From Dactylosporangium fulvum (GTDB taxonomy: Bacteria; Actinomycetota; Actinomycetes; Mycobacteriales; Micromonosporaceae): a stretch of 64,000 bases of DNA. Of this stretch, positions 31,882 to 41,533 are shown piece by piece. Within the stretch, counting starts at the first letter, position 1, and each line of letters opens with the position of its first letter. The stretch is taken from contig NZ_CP073720.1 in assembly GCF_025137375.1 (NCBI RefSeq), forward strand, positions 9,076,501-9,140,500, given 5' to 3'. Position numbers and translations under genes: made by a program. Under the pieces are notes generated by a model. The model did no database searches. It worked only from the letters and a program-made list of their open reading frames with translations, and was not told the DNA's origin.

Positions 31882-32072
31882 CCAGCGCCCGCGCCCACGA
31901 CGAGGACTCGCTGAGCACCGCACTGTGGGTGCTGGTCGCGCACACCGGTCATCACCGTTGCGCGGGCTGGACCTTCGAGGAACGCGACGAGCTGCTGAAG
32001 TGTGCCTGCGGCACCCCGCTGTTCCAGCTGCGAATGATCGATCAGGAAGCGTCCGAGGATGACCCCCGCTGA
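31878..32072 (+). CDS. Small Cys/His-containing protein of the recombination operon
   Basis: 64 residues. ATG at 31878 overlaps the preceding stop (ATGA). LSTALWVLVAHTGHHRCAGW TFEERDELLKCACGTPLFQL contains two His and three Cys that may form a small metal site. Its end overlaps the next gene start by 14 bases, so translation is coupled. No family recognised; it resembles short actinophage genes in size and layout. Confidence 0.65.
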   Translation: MTSARAHDEDSLSTALWVLVAHTGHHRCAGWTFEERDELLKCACGTPLFQLRMIDQEASEDDPR

Positions 32073-32412
32073 GACCGTGCGACTGGTCACGCTCGTGCGG
32101 GTGATCTGTCCGTCGCCCGAGCCGGCAGAGGCCTGGCACCGCTCGCTGGCGGACCTGAACGCACCCGACGTGTTCGCCGCCGCGATCCAGCTGGCTCGGC
32201 GGCGGTGCGACGTCACCGCCCGGGACGTGCGTGCCGAGGTGCTGGCCAGGCACGAACGCCCGCCCGCGGACGACAGCGCCCTCCACGTGGCGTGCCCGTG
32301 GTGCGGCGCGCCGCCCGGGGAGCCCTGCACCGTCCGCGGCACCGACGTCCGGCTGCGGAAGGCCCCCGCCCATCCGGTCCGACGCATCATCGCGGAACCG
32401 AGCGAGCCATGA
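32059..32412 (+). CDS. Phage-type zinc-finger protein
   Basis: 117 residues. The C-terminal 40 residues (ACPWCGAPPGEPCTVRGTDV, RLRKAPAHPVRR) match the Cys-x2-Cys...Cys...His arrangement of the short DNA-binding zinc finger found in actinophage proteins. The N-terminal part is a helical domain (PAEAWHRSLADLNAPDVFAA AIQLARRRC, RDVRAEVLARHERP). It overlaps the preceding gene by 14 bases and ends at an ATGA beside the triplicated start motif. Probably a DNA-binding helper of the Sak4/SSB module, inferred from fold and neighbours. Confidence 0.72.
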   Translation: MTPAETVRLVTLVRVICPSPEPAEAWHRSLADLNAPDVFAAAIQLARRRCDVTARDVRAEVLARHERPPADDSALHVACPWCGAPPGEPCTVRGTDVRLRKAPAHPVRRIIAEPSEP

Positions 32413-32449
32413 GCGGAAGACAACGAGCCATGAAAGGAACGAGCCATGA
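32403..32449 (+). repeat. Triplicated CGAGCCATGA start motif upstream of ssb
   Basis: CGAGCCATGA occurs at 32403-32412, 32424-32433 and 32440-32449. Only the last ATG (32446) is in the ssb frame; the first two share another frame that ends after 16 codons at 32456. The last copy is preceded by AAAGGAA, the true ribosome site. Confidence 0.8.
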
Positions 32450-32853
32450 CCGGTGACACCGTAGTCACGATCGTCGGGAACCTCGTGGACGATCCCGAGC
32501 TGCGCTCCACAGCGAACGGTCAGGCCGTCGCGCGGTTCCGGATCGCCTCGACCCCGCGCTACCTGGACCGCCAGACCAACGAGTGGAAGGACGGGGAGAG
32601 CCTCTTCCTCACCTGCAGCGTCTGGCGGCAGACGGCCGAACACGTCGCGCAGTCGCTGGAGCGCGGCATGCGGGTCATCGCGCACGGCCGGCTCCGCCAG
32701 CGGTCGTACGAGGCGAACGACGGCCAGCAGCGGACCGTGTTCGAGCTCGACGTCGACGAGGTCGGCCCGAGCCTGCGCAACGCCACCGTGAAGGTCACCA
32801 GGAACGCGCCGGCCGGCCACCCCGCCAGGATCGAGGAGAAGGTCCCCTTCTAG
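32446..32853 (+). CDS. ssb: Single-stranded DNA-binding protein
   Basis: 135 residues, an OB fold of the bacterial SSB type: VTIVGNLVDDPELRSTANGQ, VARFRIASTPRYLD, LFLTCSVWRQTAEHVAQSLE RGMRVIAHGRLRQRSYE, RTVFELDVDEVGPSLRNATV. The C-terminal tail is short and lacks the usual Gly-rich linker with acidic DDDxPF; it ends KVPF, so partner recruitment may be reduced. This is an additional SSB of phage or mobile-element type rather than the chromosomal rpsF-linked one, and it is last in the SOS-box operon with the Sak4-like ATPase. Confidence 0.92.
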   Translation: MTGDTVVTIVGNLVDDPELRSTANGQAVARFRIASTPRYLDRQTNEWKDGESLFLTCSVWRQTAEHVAQSLERGMRVIAHGRLRQRSYEANDGQQRTVFELDVDEVGPSLRNATVKVTRNAPAGHPARIEEKVPF

Positions 32854-32976
32854 CGGGTCAGCACGGTGACCTCGGTCGAGGGAGATCGAACCGGTGTCGA
32901 GGAGGCCAGCGTCGCCGGGTCGACCGCGTGGCTCCCCTGCCGGGGATGAGGTCCCGAACCGGCGGCGTCTGCCACC

Positions 32977-33498
32977 GTGAAGCGGTGTCGGCCGGGGAGA
33001 CCGTGGACGTACGCGGCCGCGGTGCTGCGTCCGCTCCTCGCCGCCGTTGTCCTCCTCGTCTGGTACTTCGCCGCGCCCCTGCACCACCCGTGGACCGCAG
33101 CGACGGCGCTGGCGATCGGCCTGCTGCTGGTCGCGGGCCTCGCCGGGTGGCAGATCCACGCCGTCCTGCGGTCGCCGCACCCCCGGCTGCACGCCCTGGA
33201 GACCCTGGCGCTGTCGTTCCCGCTGCTGATGGTGCTCTTCGCCTGCTCGTACTTCCTGATGTCCCGCGACCGGCCCGGCTCCTTCACCGAACCGCTGACC
33301 CGCGTGGACGCGCTCTACCTGACGCTGACCGTGTTCAGCACGGTGGGATTCGGTGACATCAGCGCGCAGTCCCAGGGCGCCCGGGTCGCGGTCATGATCC
33401 AGATGCTCGCCGACCTGGTCTATCTGGGCCTGTTCGTGCGGATCCTCTTCGTGGCGGCCCGCACCCGCTCGCACGGCTCCCCCGGTGAACCCGGTTGA
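32977..33498 (+). CDS. Two-pore-loop-type K+ channel subunit
   Basis: 173 residues, about four membrane segments (AAVVLLVWYFAAPLHHPW, ALAIGLLLVAGLAGWQ, LALSFPLLMVLFACSYFLMS, QMLADLVYLGLFVRILFVA). A pore helix and selectivity filter TVGFGD lie at residues 122-127, preceded by YLTLTVFS. No RCK or cyclic-nucleotide domain follows. GTG at 32977 is the assumed start. A tetramer would conduct potassium across the membrane. Neighbouring genes are unrelated. Confidence 0.88.
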   Translation: MKRCRPGRPWTYAAAVLRPLLAAVVLLVWYFAAPLHHPWTAATALAIGLLLVAGLAGWQIHAVLRSPHPRLHALETLALSFPLLMVLFACSYFLMSRDRPGSFTEPLTRVDALYLTLTVFSTVGFGDISAQSQGARVAVMIQMLADLVYLGLFVRILFVAARTRSHGSPGEPG

Positions 33499-33507
33499 AT
33501 CAGCACC

Positions 33508-35826
33508 GTGGAGCACCTGCCCGTCACCCGTGTCCTGTCCCGGCTGGTCGACACCCTCGCCGCCGGCAGCGCCGTCCTCGTCGCGCCGCCCGGCACCGGC
33601 AAGACCACCCTCGCCCCGCCGGCGCTCGCCGACGCGTTCGACGGGCGGGTCGTCGTCGCCGAGCCGCGCCGGATCGCTGCCCGCGCCGCCGCACGGCGGA
33701 TGGCGGACCTGCGCGGCGAACGGGTGGGGGACACGGTCGGCTACTCGGTCCGCGGCGATCGCAAGGTGGGGCCGCGCACCCGGATCGAGGTCGTCACCAC
33801 GGGGCTGCTCGTCCAGCGGCTGCTCGCCGATCCCGAACTCGCCGGCACCGGGACCGTCATGCTCGACGAGTGCCACGAGCGGCACCTCGACACCGACCTG
33901 GCCCTCGCCTTCCTCATCGAGGCCAGGAACACCATCCGGCCCGACCTCAGACTGCTCGCCGCCTCCGCCACCGCCGAGGCCGAGCGGTTCAAGGCGCTGC
34001 TCGGCGGGGAGGTCGTCGAGGCCGACAGCCCGCTGTTCCCGATCGAGGTCCGCTGGATCCCGCCGGGCCGGCCGATGCCGCCGCCGCAGGGAACGCGGGT
34101 CGACCCGGGGTTCCTCGACCACGTCGCCGCGGTCACCGCGCGGGCCTGGCGGGAGACCGACGGCGACATCCTGGTGTTCCTGCCCGGCGTCGGTGAGATC
34201 CGGTACGTCGGGTCGAGGCTCACCGTCCCCACCGCCGTCCTGCACGGGCAACTGCCGCCGGGCCAGCAGGACGAGGTCCTGACGAGGAGCGCCGGGCGGC
34301 GCGTCGTCCTGGCCACCGCCGTGGCCGAGAGCAGTCTCACCGTGCCGGGGGTCCGCGTCGTCGTCGACTCGGGCCTGGCCCGGGTGCCCCGCGTCGACCA
34401 CGCCCGTGGGCTGGGGTCGTTGGTGACCGTACGGGCGGCGAAGGCCAGCACCGTCCAGCGCGCCGGCCGGTCGGCCCGCGAAGGCGACGGCGTCGTCTTC
34501 CGGTGCTGGTCGGAGGCGGACCACGAGCGGCGGCCCGAGCAGCCGGAGCCGGAGGTGCGCACGGCCGAGCTGACCGGGTTCGCCCTCGCGCTGGCCTGCT
34601 GGGGCCACCCGGACGGCCAAGGGCTGGCGCTGCCGGACCAGCCGCCCGAAGGGGCGATGGCGGTGGCCCGCAGGACCCTCCGGGCGCTGGACGCCGTCGA
34701 CCACGACGGCAAGGTGACCGCGAAGGGCCGGCGCATGAACCGGGTCGGCGCCCACCCACGGCTCGCCCGGGCGCTCCTCGACGGCGCGCCGCTGGTCGGC
34801 GCCCGCAAGGCCGCCGAGGTCGTGGCGCTGCTGGCCGAGGACGCGCCGACAGGTACGGACGACCTGGCACACGAACTGCGGCACCTGCGACCCGCCACGA
34901 GAGCCGAGGCGGAGCGGCTCTACCGGAGCATCGACAACCCGGTCGAGCGGCGCACCACCGACGACCGTGCCGCGGGCGTCGTCGCCGGCCTGGCCTACCC
35001 CGAGCGCCTGGCCCGCCGAAGGGACACCGGCTATCTCATGGCCGGCGGCACCGAGGCCGAACTCCGCAAGGGTTCGGCCCTGGAGGGCCACCGGTGGCTG
35101 GCGATCGCCGCCGCCGACCGCCCCGCCGGCAGCGTCAACGCCCGGATCCGGCTCGCGGCGGCGATCGACGAGGAGATCGCGCGGGACGCCGGTGCCGCCC
35201 TGCTGTCCACAGTGGACGAAGTCACGGCCGGCGGCGCGAAGCGCGTCGAACGCCTCGGCGCGATCACCCTGTCCGAAAGGGACATCCGGGCGCCCGAACT
35301 GGTCGAACGGGCCCGGCGCGAGCGGCTGCGGAAGCAGGGGCTGCCCTGGACCCCGCTGCGCCGCCGCATGGCGTTCCTCCACGGTGCGCTCGGCACGCCG
35401 TGGCCCGAGGTGAGCGACGACGCGGTGCTCGAGCACTACACCGACGACGTCGACCGTGCGCTGCAGGCCATGCTGCCCTGGCCCGCGGCCAAGGACCTGG
35501 AGACGCTGGCCCCGGAGCGGATCCGCGTGCCGAGCGGCTCGCTGGTCCGGGTCGACTACACCGATCCCGAGCGGCCGGTGCTCGCCGTCAAGGTGCAGGA
35601 GGCGTTCGGTTGGCTCGAGACCCCGGCGGTCGCCGGCACCCAGGTCCTGCTCCACCTGCTCTCCCCCGCCGGCCGGCCGGTCGCGGTCACGCGCGACCTG
35701 GCCTCCTTCTGGCGCACCGGCTATCCACAGGTACGGGCCGAGCTGCGCGGCCGTTACCCCCGCCACCCGTGGCCCGAGGACCCGCTGACCGCCACCCCCA
35801 CCCGCAAGACGAACCCGAGACGCTAA
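33508..35826 (+). CDS. hrpB: ATP-dependent RNA helicase HrpB
   Basis: 772 residues, DEAH-box helicase of the HrpB family. Walker A APPGTGKTT at residues 26-34, DECH box 120-123 (VMLDECHERHLDTDLALAFL), motif III ASATAEAERF, motif VI QRAGRSAREGDGVVFR. HrpB-specific C-terminal domain at about 640-760 (LPWTPLRRRMAFLHGALGTP, HPWPEDPLTATPTRKT near the end). Cytoplasmic, RNA-dependent ATPase by family. GTG start at 33508. Complete length for the family. The gene follows the K+ channel by nine bases and may be co-transcribed. Confidence 0.95.
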   Translation: MEHLPVTRVLSRLVDTLAAGSAVLVAPPGTGKTTLAPPALADAFDGRVVVAEPRRIAARAAARRMADLRGERVGDTVGYSVRGDRKVGPRTRIEVVTTGLLVQRLLADPELAGTGTVMLDECHERHLDTDLALAFLIEARNTIRPDLRLLAASATAEAERFKALLGGEVVEADSPLFPIEVRWIPPGRPMPPPQGTRVDPGFLDHVAAVTARAWRETDGDILVFLPGVGEIRYVGSRLTVPTAVLHGQLPPGQQDEVLTRSAGRRVVLATAVAESSLTVPGVRVVVDSGLARVPRVDHARGLGSLVTVRAAKASTVQRAGRSAREGDGVVFRCWSEADHERRPEQPEPEVRTAELTGFALALACWGHPDGQGLALPDQPPEGAMAVARRTLRALDAVDHDGKVTAKGRRMNRVGAHPRLARALLDGAPLVGARKAAEVVALLAEDAPTGTDDLAHELRHLRPATRAEAERLYRSIDNPVERRTTDDRAAGVVAGLAYPERLARRRDTGYLMAGGTEAELRKGSALEGHRWLAIAAADRPAGSVNARIRLAAAIDEEIARDAGAALLSTVDEVTAGGAKRVERLGAITLSERDIRAPELVERARRERLRKQGLPWTPLRRRMAFLHGALGTPWPEVSDDAVLEHYTDDVDRALQAMLPWPAAKDLETLAPERIRVPSGSLVRVDYTDPERPVLAVKVQEAFGWLETPAVAGTQVLLHLLSPAGRPVAVTRDLASFWRTGYPQVRAELRGRYPRHPWPEDPLTATPTRKTNPRR

Positions 35827-35896
35827 CCCACCCCGGCCGTCACCCGGGACGGAGCCCGCCACAACGCACGCTGGAGGCAGGACGAGGGAGGCGCGT

Positions 35897-37195
35897 GTGA
35901 GAGACGACCTGCCCGCGCTGGCCGCCGAGGCGTACGTGTACGGCTTTCCGTTGCTGTGCGACCTCGGTGCGGTCGAGCGCGACGTCAAGACGAGTCCCTT
36001 CAACGTGTTCATCCATCGACGCGAGCTCGCCACACCCGGACCGCACAGCACCAACGCCAACCTGGACCTGCTGTACTCCACCGCCCACCTGGACATGTCC
36101 GGCGGCCCGGTGTGGCTGCGCGTGCCGGACACCGGCGGGCGCTACCACGTCGTGCAGTTCGTCGACGCCTGGACCGACAACTTCGCCTACGTCGGCAGCC
36201 GCTCCACCGGCTCCGAGGAGCGGGAGTTCCTGCTCGTACCGCCGGGCTGGGCCGGCCGGGAGGCGCCGGGGGCCGACATCATCCGGGTACCGACGATGAT
36301 CGCCACCCTCATCGCCCGGTTCGCCTGCGCCGGCCCACGGGACGTCGCGCACGTCAACGCGTTGCAGAACGGTCTCTCGCTGGAGCGGATGTACCCGCAG
36401 GTGCCGCTCGACGGCCTGCCGACGCCGCAGGCCGGCGTCCCGGACGAGCTGTGCTTCTTCGAAGGGCTGCGGCGGTCGCTGGCCGCGTTCCCGCCGTCGC
36501 CGGCCGAGCGGCGTTACCAGCGCCGGTTCGCGGCCCTGGGCGTGCTGGAGCGCGGCAACTCGCCGTACCCGACGATCCCCCGAGAGCTGCGGGACGTCCT
36601 GCGCGAAGGGCTGGAGCGCGGCCGGGACGTGCTCGAGGAGGCGGCGACCTCGGGCCACGCGCTGGTCAACGGCTGGATCAACGACCTGCACACCTTCGAC
36701 TACAACCTCGACTACTTCGAGGTGGGCACCCTGGACACTCCCGAGTGGACGATCGCGGACCGCGACACCGCCCACCGGATGCGCGCGGTCGCGGCCCGGA
36801 CCGGCCTGTGGGGCAACCACGCCTACGAGGCCGTGTACCCGACCGTGCACAAGGACCCCCACGGCGAACGGCTGAACGGCACCCGCGCGTACCGGATCCG
36901 CTTCGAACAGCCGCCGCCCGTCGGCGCCCGGTGGTCGCTGACGATGTACGACGCGCCGCAGTCCCAGCTGGTCCCGAACGAACTGGACCGGCACTCCGTC
37001 GGCAGCCAGACCCCCGGGCTCCGACCCGACCCCGACGGGTCGGTGACGGTGCTGATCCAGCACGAGCGCCCCGCCGACGACGCCAACTGGCTGCCCGCAC
37101 CCGCGGGCGGGTTCCGGCCGGTGCTGCGCATGTACGAGCCGGACGCCACCGTCCTGCGCGGCGAGTACCGGCTGCCGCCGGTCGCGCCGGCCTGA
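35897..37195 (+). CDS. DUF1254/DUF1214 protein
   Basis: 432 residues. The N-terminal DUF1254 part (AAEAYVYGFPLLCDLGAVER, STNANLDLLYSTAHLDMSGG PVWLRVPDTGGRYHVVQFVD) and C-terminal DUF1214 part (NGTRAYRIRFEQPPPVGARW SLTMYDAPQSQLVPN, DGSVTVLIQHERPADDANWL PAPAGGF) are both complete. No signal peptide, unlike many Gram-negative relatives, so probably cytoplasmic. GTG at 35897 follows GGGAGGCGC. The biochemical function of the family is unknown. Confidence 0.93.
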   Translation: MRDDLPALAAEAYVYGFPLLCDLGAVERDVKTSPFNVFIHRRELATPGPHSTNANLDLLYSTAHLDMSGGPVWLRVPDTGGRYHVVQFVDAWTDNFAYVGSRSTGSEEREFLLVPPGWAGREAPGADIIRVPTMIATLIARFACAGPRDVAHVNALQNGLSLERMYPQVPLDGLPTPQAGVPDELCFFEGLRRSLAAFPPSPAERRYQRRFAALGVLERGNSPYPTIPRELRDVLREGLERGRDVLEEAATSGHALVNGWINDLHTFDYNLDYFEVGTLDTPEWTIADRDTAHRMRAVAARTGLWGNHAYEAVYPTVHKDPHGERLNGTRAYRIRFEQPPPVGARWSLTMYDAPQSQLVPNELDRHSVGSQTPGLRPDPDGSVTVLIQHERPADDANWLPAPAGGFRPVLRMYEPDATVLRGEYRLPPVAPA

Positions 37196-37271
37196 CCACG
37201 GTGAACATCCAGTTTCCGGACGGCGTACACATCGTGGTGACCGTCGTCCAACCGGCGGCGTGTGCCGCACC

Positions 37272-38549
37272 ATGTCCGGCGTGAGAGTTGCGCACTTCTG
37301 CGACAGCCATCCCGGCCGGACCGACGGCGTCGCGATCTCGGTCGCCACCACGGTCTCCTTGCTGCGCGCCGCCGGGCACGAGGTGCAGCTGTACCAGCCG
37401 GCGCCGCTCCTGCGCGGCCGTGCCGAGCCGTGCGGGGTACGGTCGGTGCCGGTGCCGCTGCGGAACATCCGCATCGGTGTGCCGCACTTCTCGGGCATGC
37501 GCCGGGTGCCGCAGGTGGTCCACATCCACACGCCCGGCCCGGTGGGGATCGGCGGCCTGCGGTACGCGCGGGTGCACGAGATTCCGGTGGTGATGACCTG
37601 GCACACCGACCTGCTGGCCTACTCGGCGCACTTCATGGAGATCCAGTTCGGCGCCGCGCACGCCGCGCAGCGCCTGGAGCTGGGCTGGACGATGCGCGAC
37701 TACCTGCGCCTGGCCCGCCCCGGCACCGAGCGCCGGGCCCAGCTCGTCCGGCTCGGACAGGAGTTCCTGGACCGCACGGCGGTGGTCGTCGCGCCGTCGG
37801 AGAAGACCGCGGCGAGCTTCGCCGAGTTCGAGCGGGTCCCTCCGGTGTGGACGGTGCCGACCTCGGTGTCGCTGGCCGAGTGCCCACTGGGCCGGGCGGA
37901 GGTGCGCCGGTCGTTGCGCATTCCGCAGAACGCGCCGGTGGTACTGGCCGTCGGCCGCGCCACCAGGGAGAAGGACCCCCAGCTGCTGCTCGCGTCGTTC
38001 GCGCGGCTGCTGCGCCGGCTACCCGGCGCGCGGCTGGTGATGCTCGGCGTCAAGCAGCACCGCCTCGCCGTGCTGCGGCTGGCCCGCCAGGCCGGGGTCG
38101 CGCACGCCCTGCGGATCGTCCGGCCGGTGCCGCACTCGCGGATGGCGGCGTACTACCGGATGGCCGACGTGCTGGCGTTCACGTCCACGACGGACACACA
38201 AGGGCTCGTGATGCTCGAGGCGGAGCAGGCCGGCCTGCCGGTGGTCCTCGCCGACACCGCGCTGGCCGGGCGGCCCGGCGAACACGGTGAGCACGACGCC
38301 CCCGGCGCGGCGGGCCGGTTGAGCACCGCACCGGACGCCGACTCGTTCGCCGCCGCCCTGGCGCGGGTGCTCACCGACCCGGATCTGCACCGGGAGGTGG
38401 TCGAGGCGGGCCGCGCCGCCGCGCACGCCTACTCGACGCAGCGCTACCTCGACCACCTGCTGAGCGCCTACGAGTTCGCGCTGACGGCGGCTCAGGGCGC
38501 CGACAGCGCCTCCGTCGGCGCCAGCCGCGCGGCCCGCACCGCCGGGTAG
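37272..38549 (+). CDS. Family 4 glycosyltransferase
   Basis: 425 residues, GT-B fold. The N-domain starts VRVAHFCDSHPGRTDGVAIS, the usual Gly-rich acceptor loop; the C-domain has VVLAVGRATREKDPQLLLAS FARLLRRLPGARLVMLG and the E-x7-E donor site LVMLEAEQAGLPVVLAD. The pattern is that of glycolipid or phosphatidylinositol mannoside glycosyltransferases using a nucleotide sugar at the membrane inner face. ATG at 37272 is preferred over GTG 37260. It converges with the MacB-type permease, overlapping by 58 bases. The exact sugar is unknown. Confidence 0.9.
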   Translation: MSGVRVAHFCDSHPGRTDGVAISVATTVSLLRAAGHEVQLYQPAPLLRGRAEPCGVRSVPVPLRNIRIGVPHFSGMRRVPQVVHIHTPGPVGIGGLRYARVHEIPVVMTWHTDLLAYSAHFMEIQFGAAHAAQRLELGWTMRDYLRLARPGTERRAQLVRLGQEFLDRTAVVVAPSEKTAASFAEFERVPPVWTVPTSVSLAECPLGRAEVRRSLRIPQNAPVVLAVGRATREKDPQLLLASFARLLRRLPGARLVMLGVKQHRLAVLRLARQAGVAHALRIVRPVPHSRMAAYYRMADVLAFTSTTDTQGLVMLEAEQAGLPVVLADTALAGRPGEHGEHDAPGAAGRLSTAPDADSFAAALARVLTDPDLHREVVEAGRAAAHAYSTQRYLDHLLSAYEFALTAAQGADSASVGASRAARTAG

Positions 38550-39698
38550 AGCCCCGCGATCGCGCCGATGACGAGCGTGGCGGCGACCCCACCGGCCGTC
38601 GCCCACGCGGGCACGATCGCCGGCCAGTCGCGGCTGGCGGCGTACAGCGTCGTCACCGCGATGCCGGTCACCACGCCACCGACCCCGCCGAGCGCCGACA
38701 ACAGCAGCGACTCGGACAGGAACTGAAGGAGTATCTGGCCGCGGGTGGCGCCGAGGGCCCGGCGCAGCCCGATCTCGGCCCGGCGTTCGAGCACCGAGAT
38801 GACCATGGTGTTCGCGACGCCGACCCCGCCGACGAGCAGCGCCACCGCACCCAGGCCGAGCAGCAGCCCGGTGAAGGCCTTGTCGGTGGCCTGCCGGGCG
38901 GCGAGCGCGTCGGACGGCCGGGAGACCCGCACCTCGTTGGGCGCCTGCGGGTTCGCGGTGGCCGCGAGGACCGCCCGCACCGCCTCGACGTGGTCGTCCT
39001 TCGACCGGGTGTAGACGGTGGTCGGGTGCCCGTCGAAGCCGAGGTACCCGGCCGCCGCGTCCCAGCCGACGAGCACGGCGGAATCGAGTTCCGGTGCCAG
39101 CGGCACCGGGTCGAGGATGCCGACGACGGTGAACCAGCGGCGGTCGACGTACACCTGGACGCCGTCGTTGACCGCGGTGATGCCGAGCCGCCGCGCGGCC
39201 GTGGCGCCGAGGACCACCGCCGGGTAGCGCGCGGTCGCCGCGTTGAGCCACACGCCGTCGGCCAGGGTGGCGCCGACGGTGCGCGGCAGGTCGAGGTGCG
39301 CGGCGGCCACCGTCAACGCGCCCGTCTGGCCCTCGGGAATCTGGTCGCTGCGGTACACGCGGACCCCGGTCAGCTTGCCGGTCGCGGCGACGTCGGTCAC
39401 CGGCCCGATCCGGGTGATCATCGGGATCGCCTCGTCCGGCAGGGATGACGCCTCGCCGAACAGGTCGTTGCCGGGCGCGACGGTCAGCAGGTTGGTGCCC
39501 AGCGCGGCGAGCTGCCGGTCGAGCTCGGCCCGGCTCGACGAGGAGATGCCGACCACGGCGGTCATCGCCGCGATGCCGATCGCGATGCCCAGCGCGGACA
39601 GGAAGACCCGCAGCGGACGGGTCCGCAGCCCGGCGCCACCGACCCGCAGCACGTCGCTGAGGAACAGCCGGGCCGGCTGCAACGGAGATGCGCCCGGT

Positions 39699-39706
<8 letters not shown>
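38492..39706 (-). CDS. MacB-type ABC transporter permease
   Basis: 404 residues with four membrane segments: one near 30-50 (VFLSALGIAIGIAAMTAVVG) and three at the C-terminus (LLLGLGAVALLVGGVGVANT, LLSALGGVGGVVTGIAVTTL, TLVIGAIAGLYPAVRAARL). Between them lies the large extracytoplasmic MacB_PCD domain. RRAEIGLRRALGATRGQI is the FtsX/MacB coupling loop. It starts with GTG eight bases inside the ATPase gene. Fourth gene of an export operon with a lipoprotein, an HlyD-like adaptor and the ATPase. Likely substrates are peptides or lipids, by family. Confidence 0.93.
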
Positions 39707-40363
<657 letters not shown>

Positions 40364-40367
<4 letters not shown>

Positions 40368-41533
40368 GAGGGCATCCCGACCACGGTGCCGTCGGTGATC
40401 CCGTCGCCGGTCACCTCGACCTTGCCGGCCGCGAACATGCCCGTCTCGACCGCGACGATGCGGGTGGTCGTGCCGTCGACGACCTGCAGCCCGTACCCGC
40501 CCTCGGCGAGGGCCAGCAGCGCCGCCACCGGCACGGCGAGCACGTTCTCCTTGCGCTCGGCGGCGAACACCACGTCGGCGGTGACCTGGTCGAGCCCGGC
40601 GAACGCCTGCGGATCGTCGGGCGCGACGGTGACCCGGACCTTGGTCTCCGCCGGGTTGTTGCCCTGCGCCGGCTTGATGACCAGCTCGACCTGGCTGATC
40701 TTCGCGGGGACCGGCTTGCCGTCGGGCAGCTTCACGGTGACCGCGGTGCCGGTCTTGGCGAGCCGCTGGTCGGCCACGTCGAGCTCGGCAGTGACGACGG
40801 GCGCGATGCCGGTGTAGGAGAGCAGGGCGGCACTCGCGGGGTCGCCGACCGCGGCCTTCTGCTCGTCGACGCGCACCGCCCCGGACGCGTAGACCACCCG
40901 GCCGAGCTCCACCGTGCCGGTCTTCGTCAGGCCGAGGTCGCCCTGCCATTTCCGCACGGCCGTGGCGGTCGACGAGGTGTACTCGTCGTCGACCGTGAAG
41001 CCGGTGTAGCCGAGCGCGGCGAGATTCTGCTCGAACTGCCTGACGTCGGCGCCCTCCACCCCCGGCGCGAGCGTCCGGTAGGCCGGCAGCGTGCCGTACA
41101 GCAAAATCACCGGCCTGTCGTCGACCCGGTAGATCGACTGTCCACGCTGGACGGTCGCACCGGCGGCCGGCAGCTCGGTGACCGTGCCGGGGAGCTTGCC
41201 CGCGACGGTCTTCGTGTCGCCGTGGCCGAGTTCGCCCTCCTCGGTCTGCGTGTCCACCAGGGTCTGCTTGGTGACCTTCGCCGTCTTCGGCGGCGTCTGC
41301 GAGCGGGTCTGCGCATCGCTGCTGCTGCCCGGCAGCCCGAGCCCGGCAGCGGCCGCCGCACCGACCGCGGCCACCGCGGCCACGGCGACGGCGACCTTGC
41401 CGGCCCGGCCCCGCCGCCTACGGCCTCCGCTACGCTCCGGACCGCTCATGCCCCCTCCGCTGCGCTCCGGGGGCCTGAGCTCCAAGCTGTGCTCATGATG
41501 AGCGGCCCCTCCGCTGCGCTCCGGACCGCTCAT
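40364..41533 (-). CDS. HlyD-like adaptor with peptidoglycan-binding domain and repeat-derived N-terminus
   Basis: 389 residues. The first 38 residues come from the 114-bp repeat; they are followed by RRRRGRAGKVAVAVAAVAAV GAAAAAGLGL, the genuine cytoplasmic anchor and membrane segment. A biotinyl-like hairpin (GTVTELPAAGATVQRGQSIY) is interrupted by a PG_binding_1 domain (GADVRQFEQNLAALGYTGF), typical of Gram-positive MacA-type partners of MacB. The C-terminus is beta-barrel (VTVKLPDGKPVPAKISQVEL). Start alternatives are 41533 and 41449, both inside the repeat. It overlaps the lipoprotein gene stop (ATGA) upstream and the ATPase start downstream. Confidence 0.92.
41420..41533 (-). repeat. 114-bp portable-start repeat, copy 2
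   Basis: Read on the minus strand it begins ATGAGCGGTCCGGAGCGCAG at 41533 and ends at 41420, 13 mismatches and no gaps against copy 1. It starts at the ATGA that ends the lipoprotein gene and supplies the first 38 codons of the adaptor gene. The internal ATGAGCGG at base 85 is at 41449. Confidence 0.93.

Noticed and set aside
32446..32853. The main chromosomal ssb
   Set aside because: It is not next to rpsF/rpsR/rplI, and it lacks the long Gly-rich linker and acidic tail; it sits in a phage-like operon instead.
31237..36132. A 1631-codon open frame on the minus strand across the recombination operon and hrpB
   Set aside because: It is antisense to five well-supported genes with clear motifs (RecA-like ATPase, zinc finger, SSB, K+ channel, HrpB). 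Its product is low-complexity Gly/Arg/Asp/His sequence without domains, as expected from third-position GC bias.
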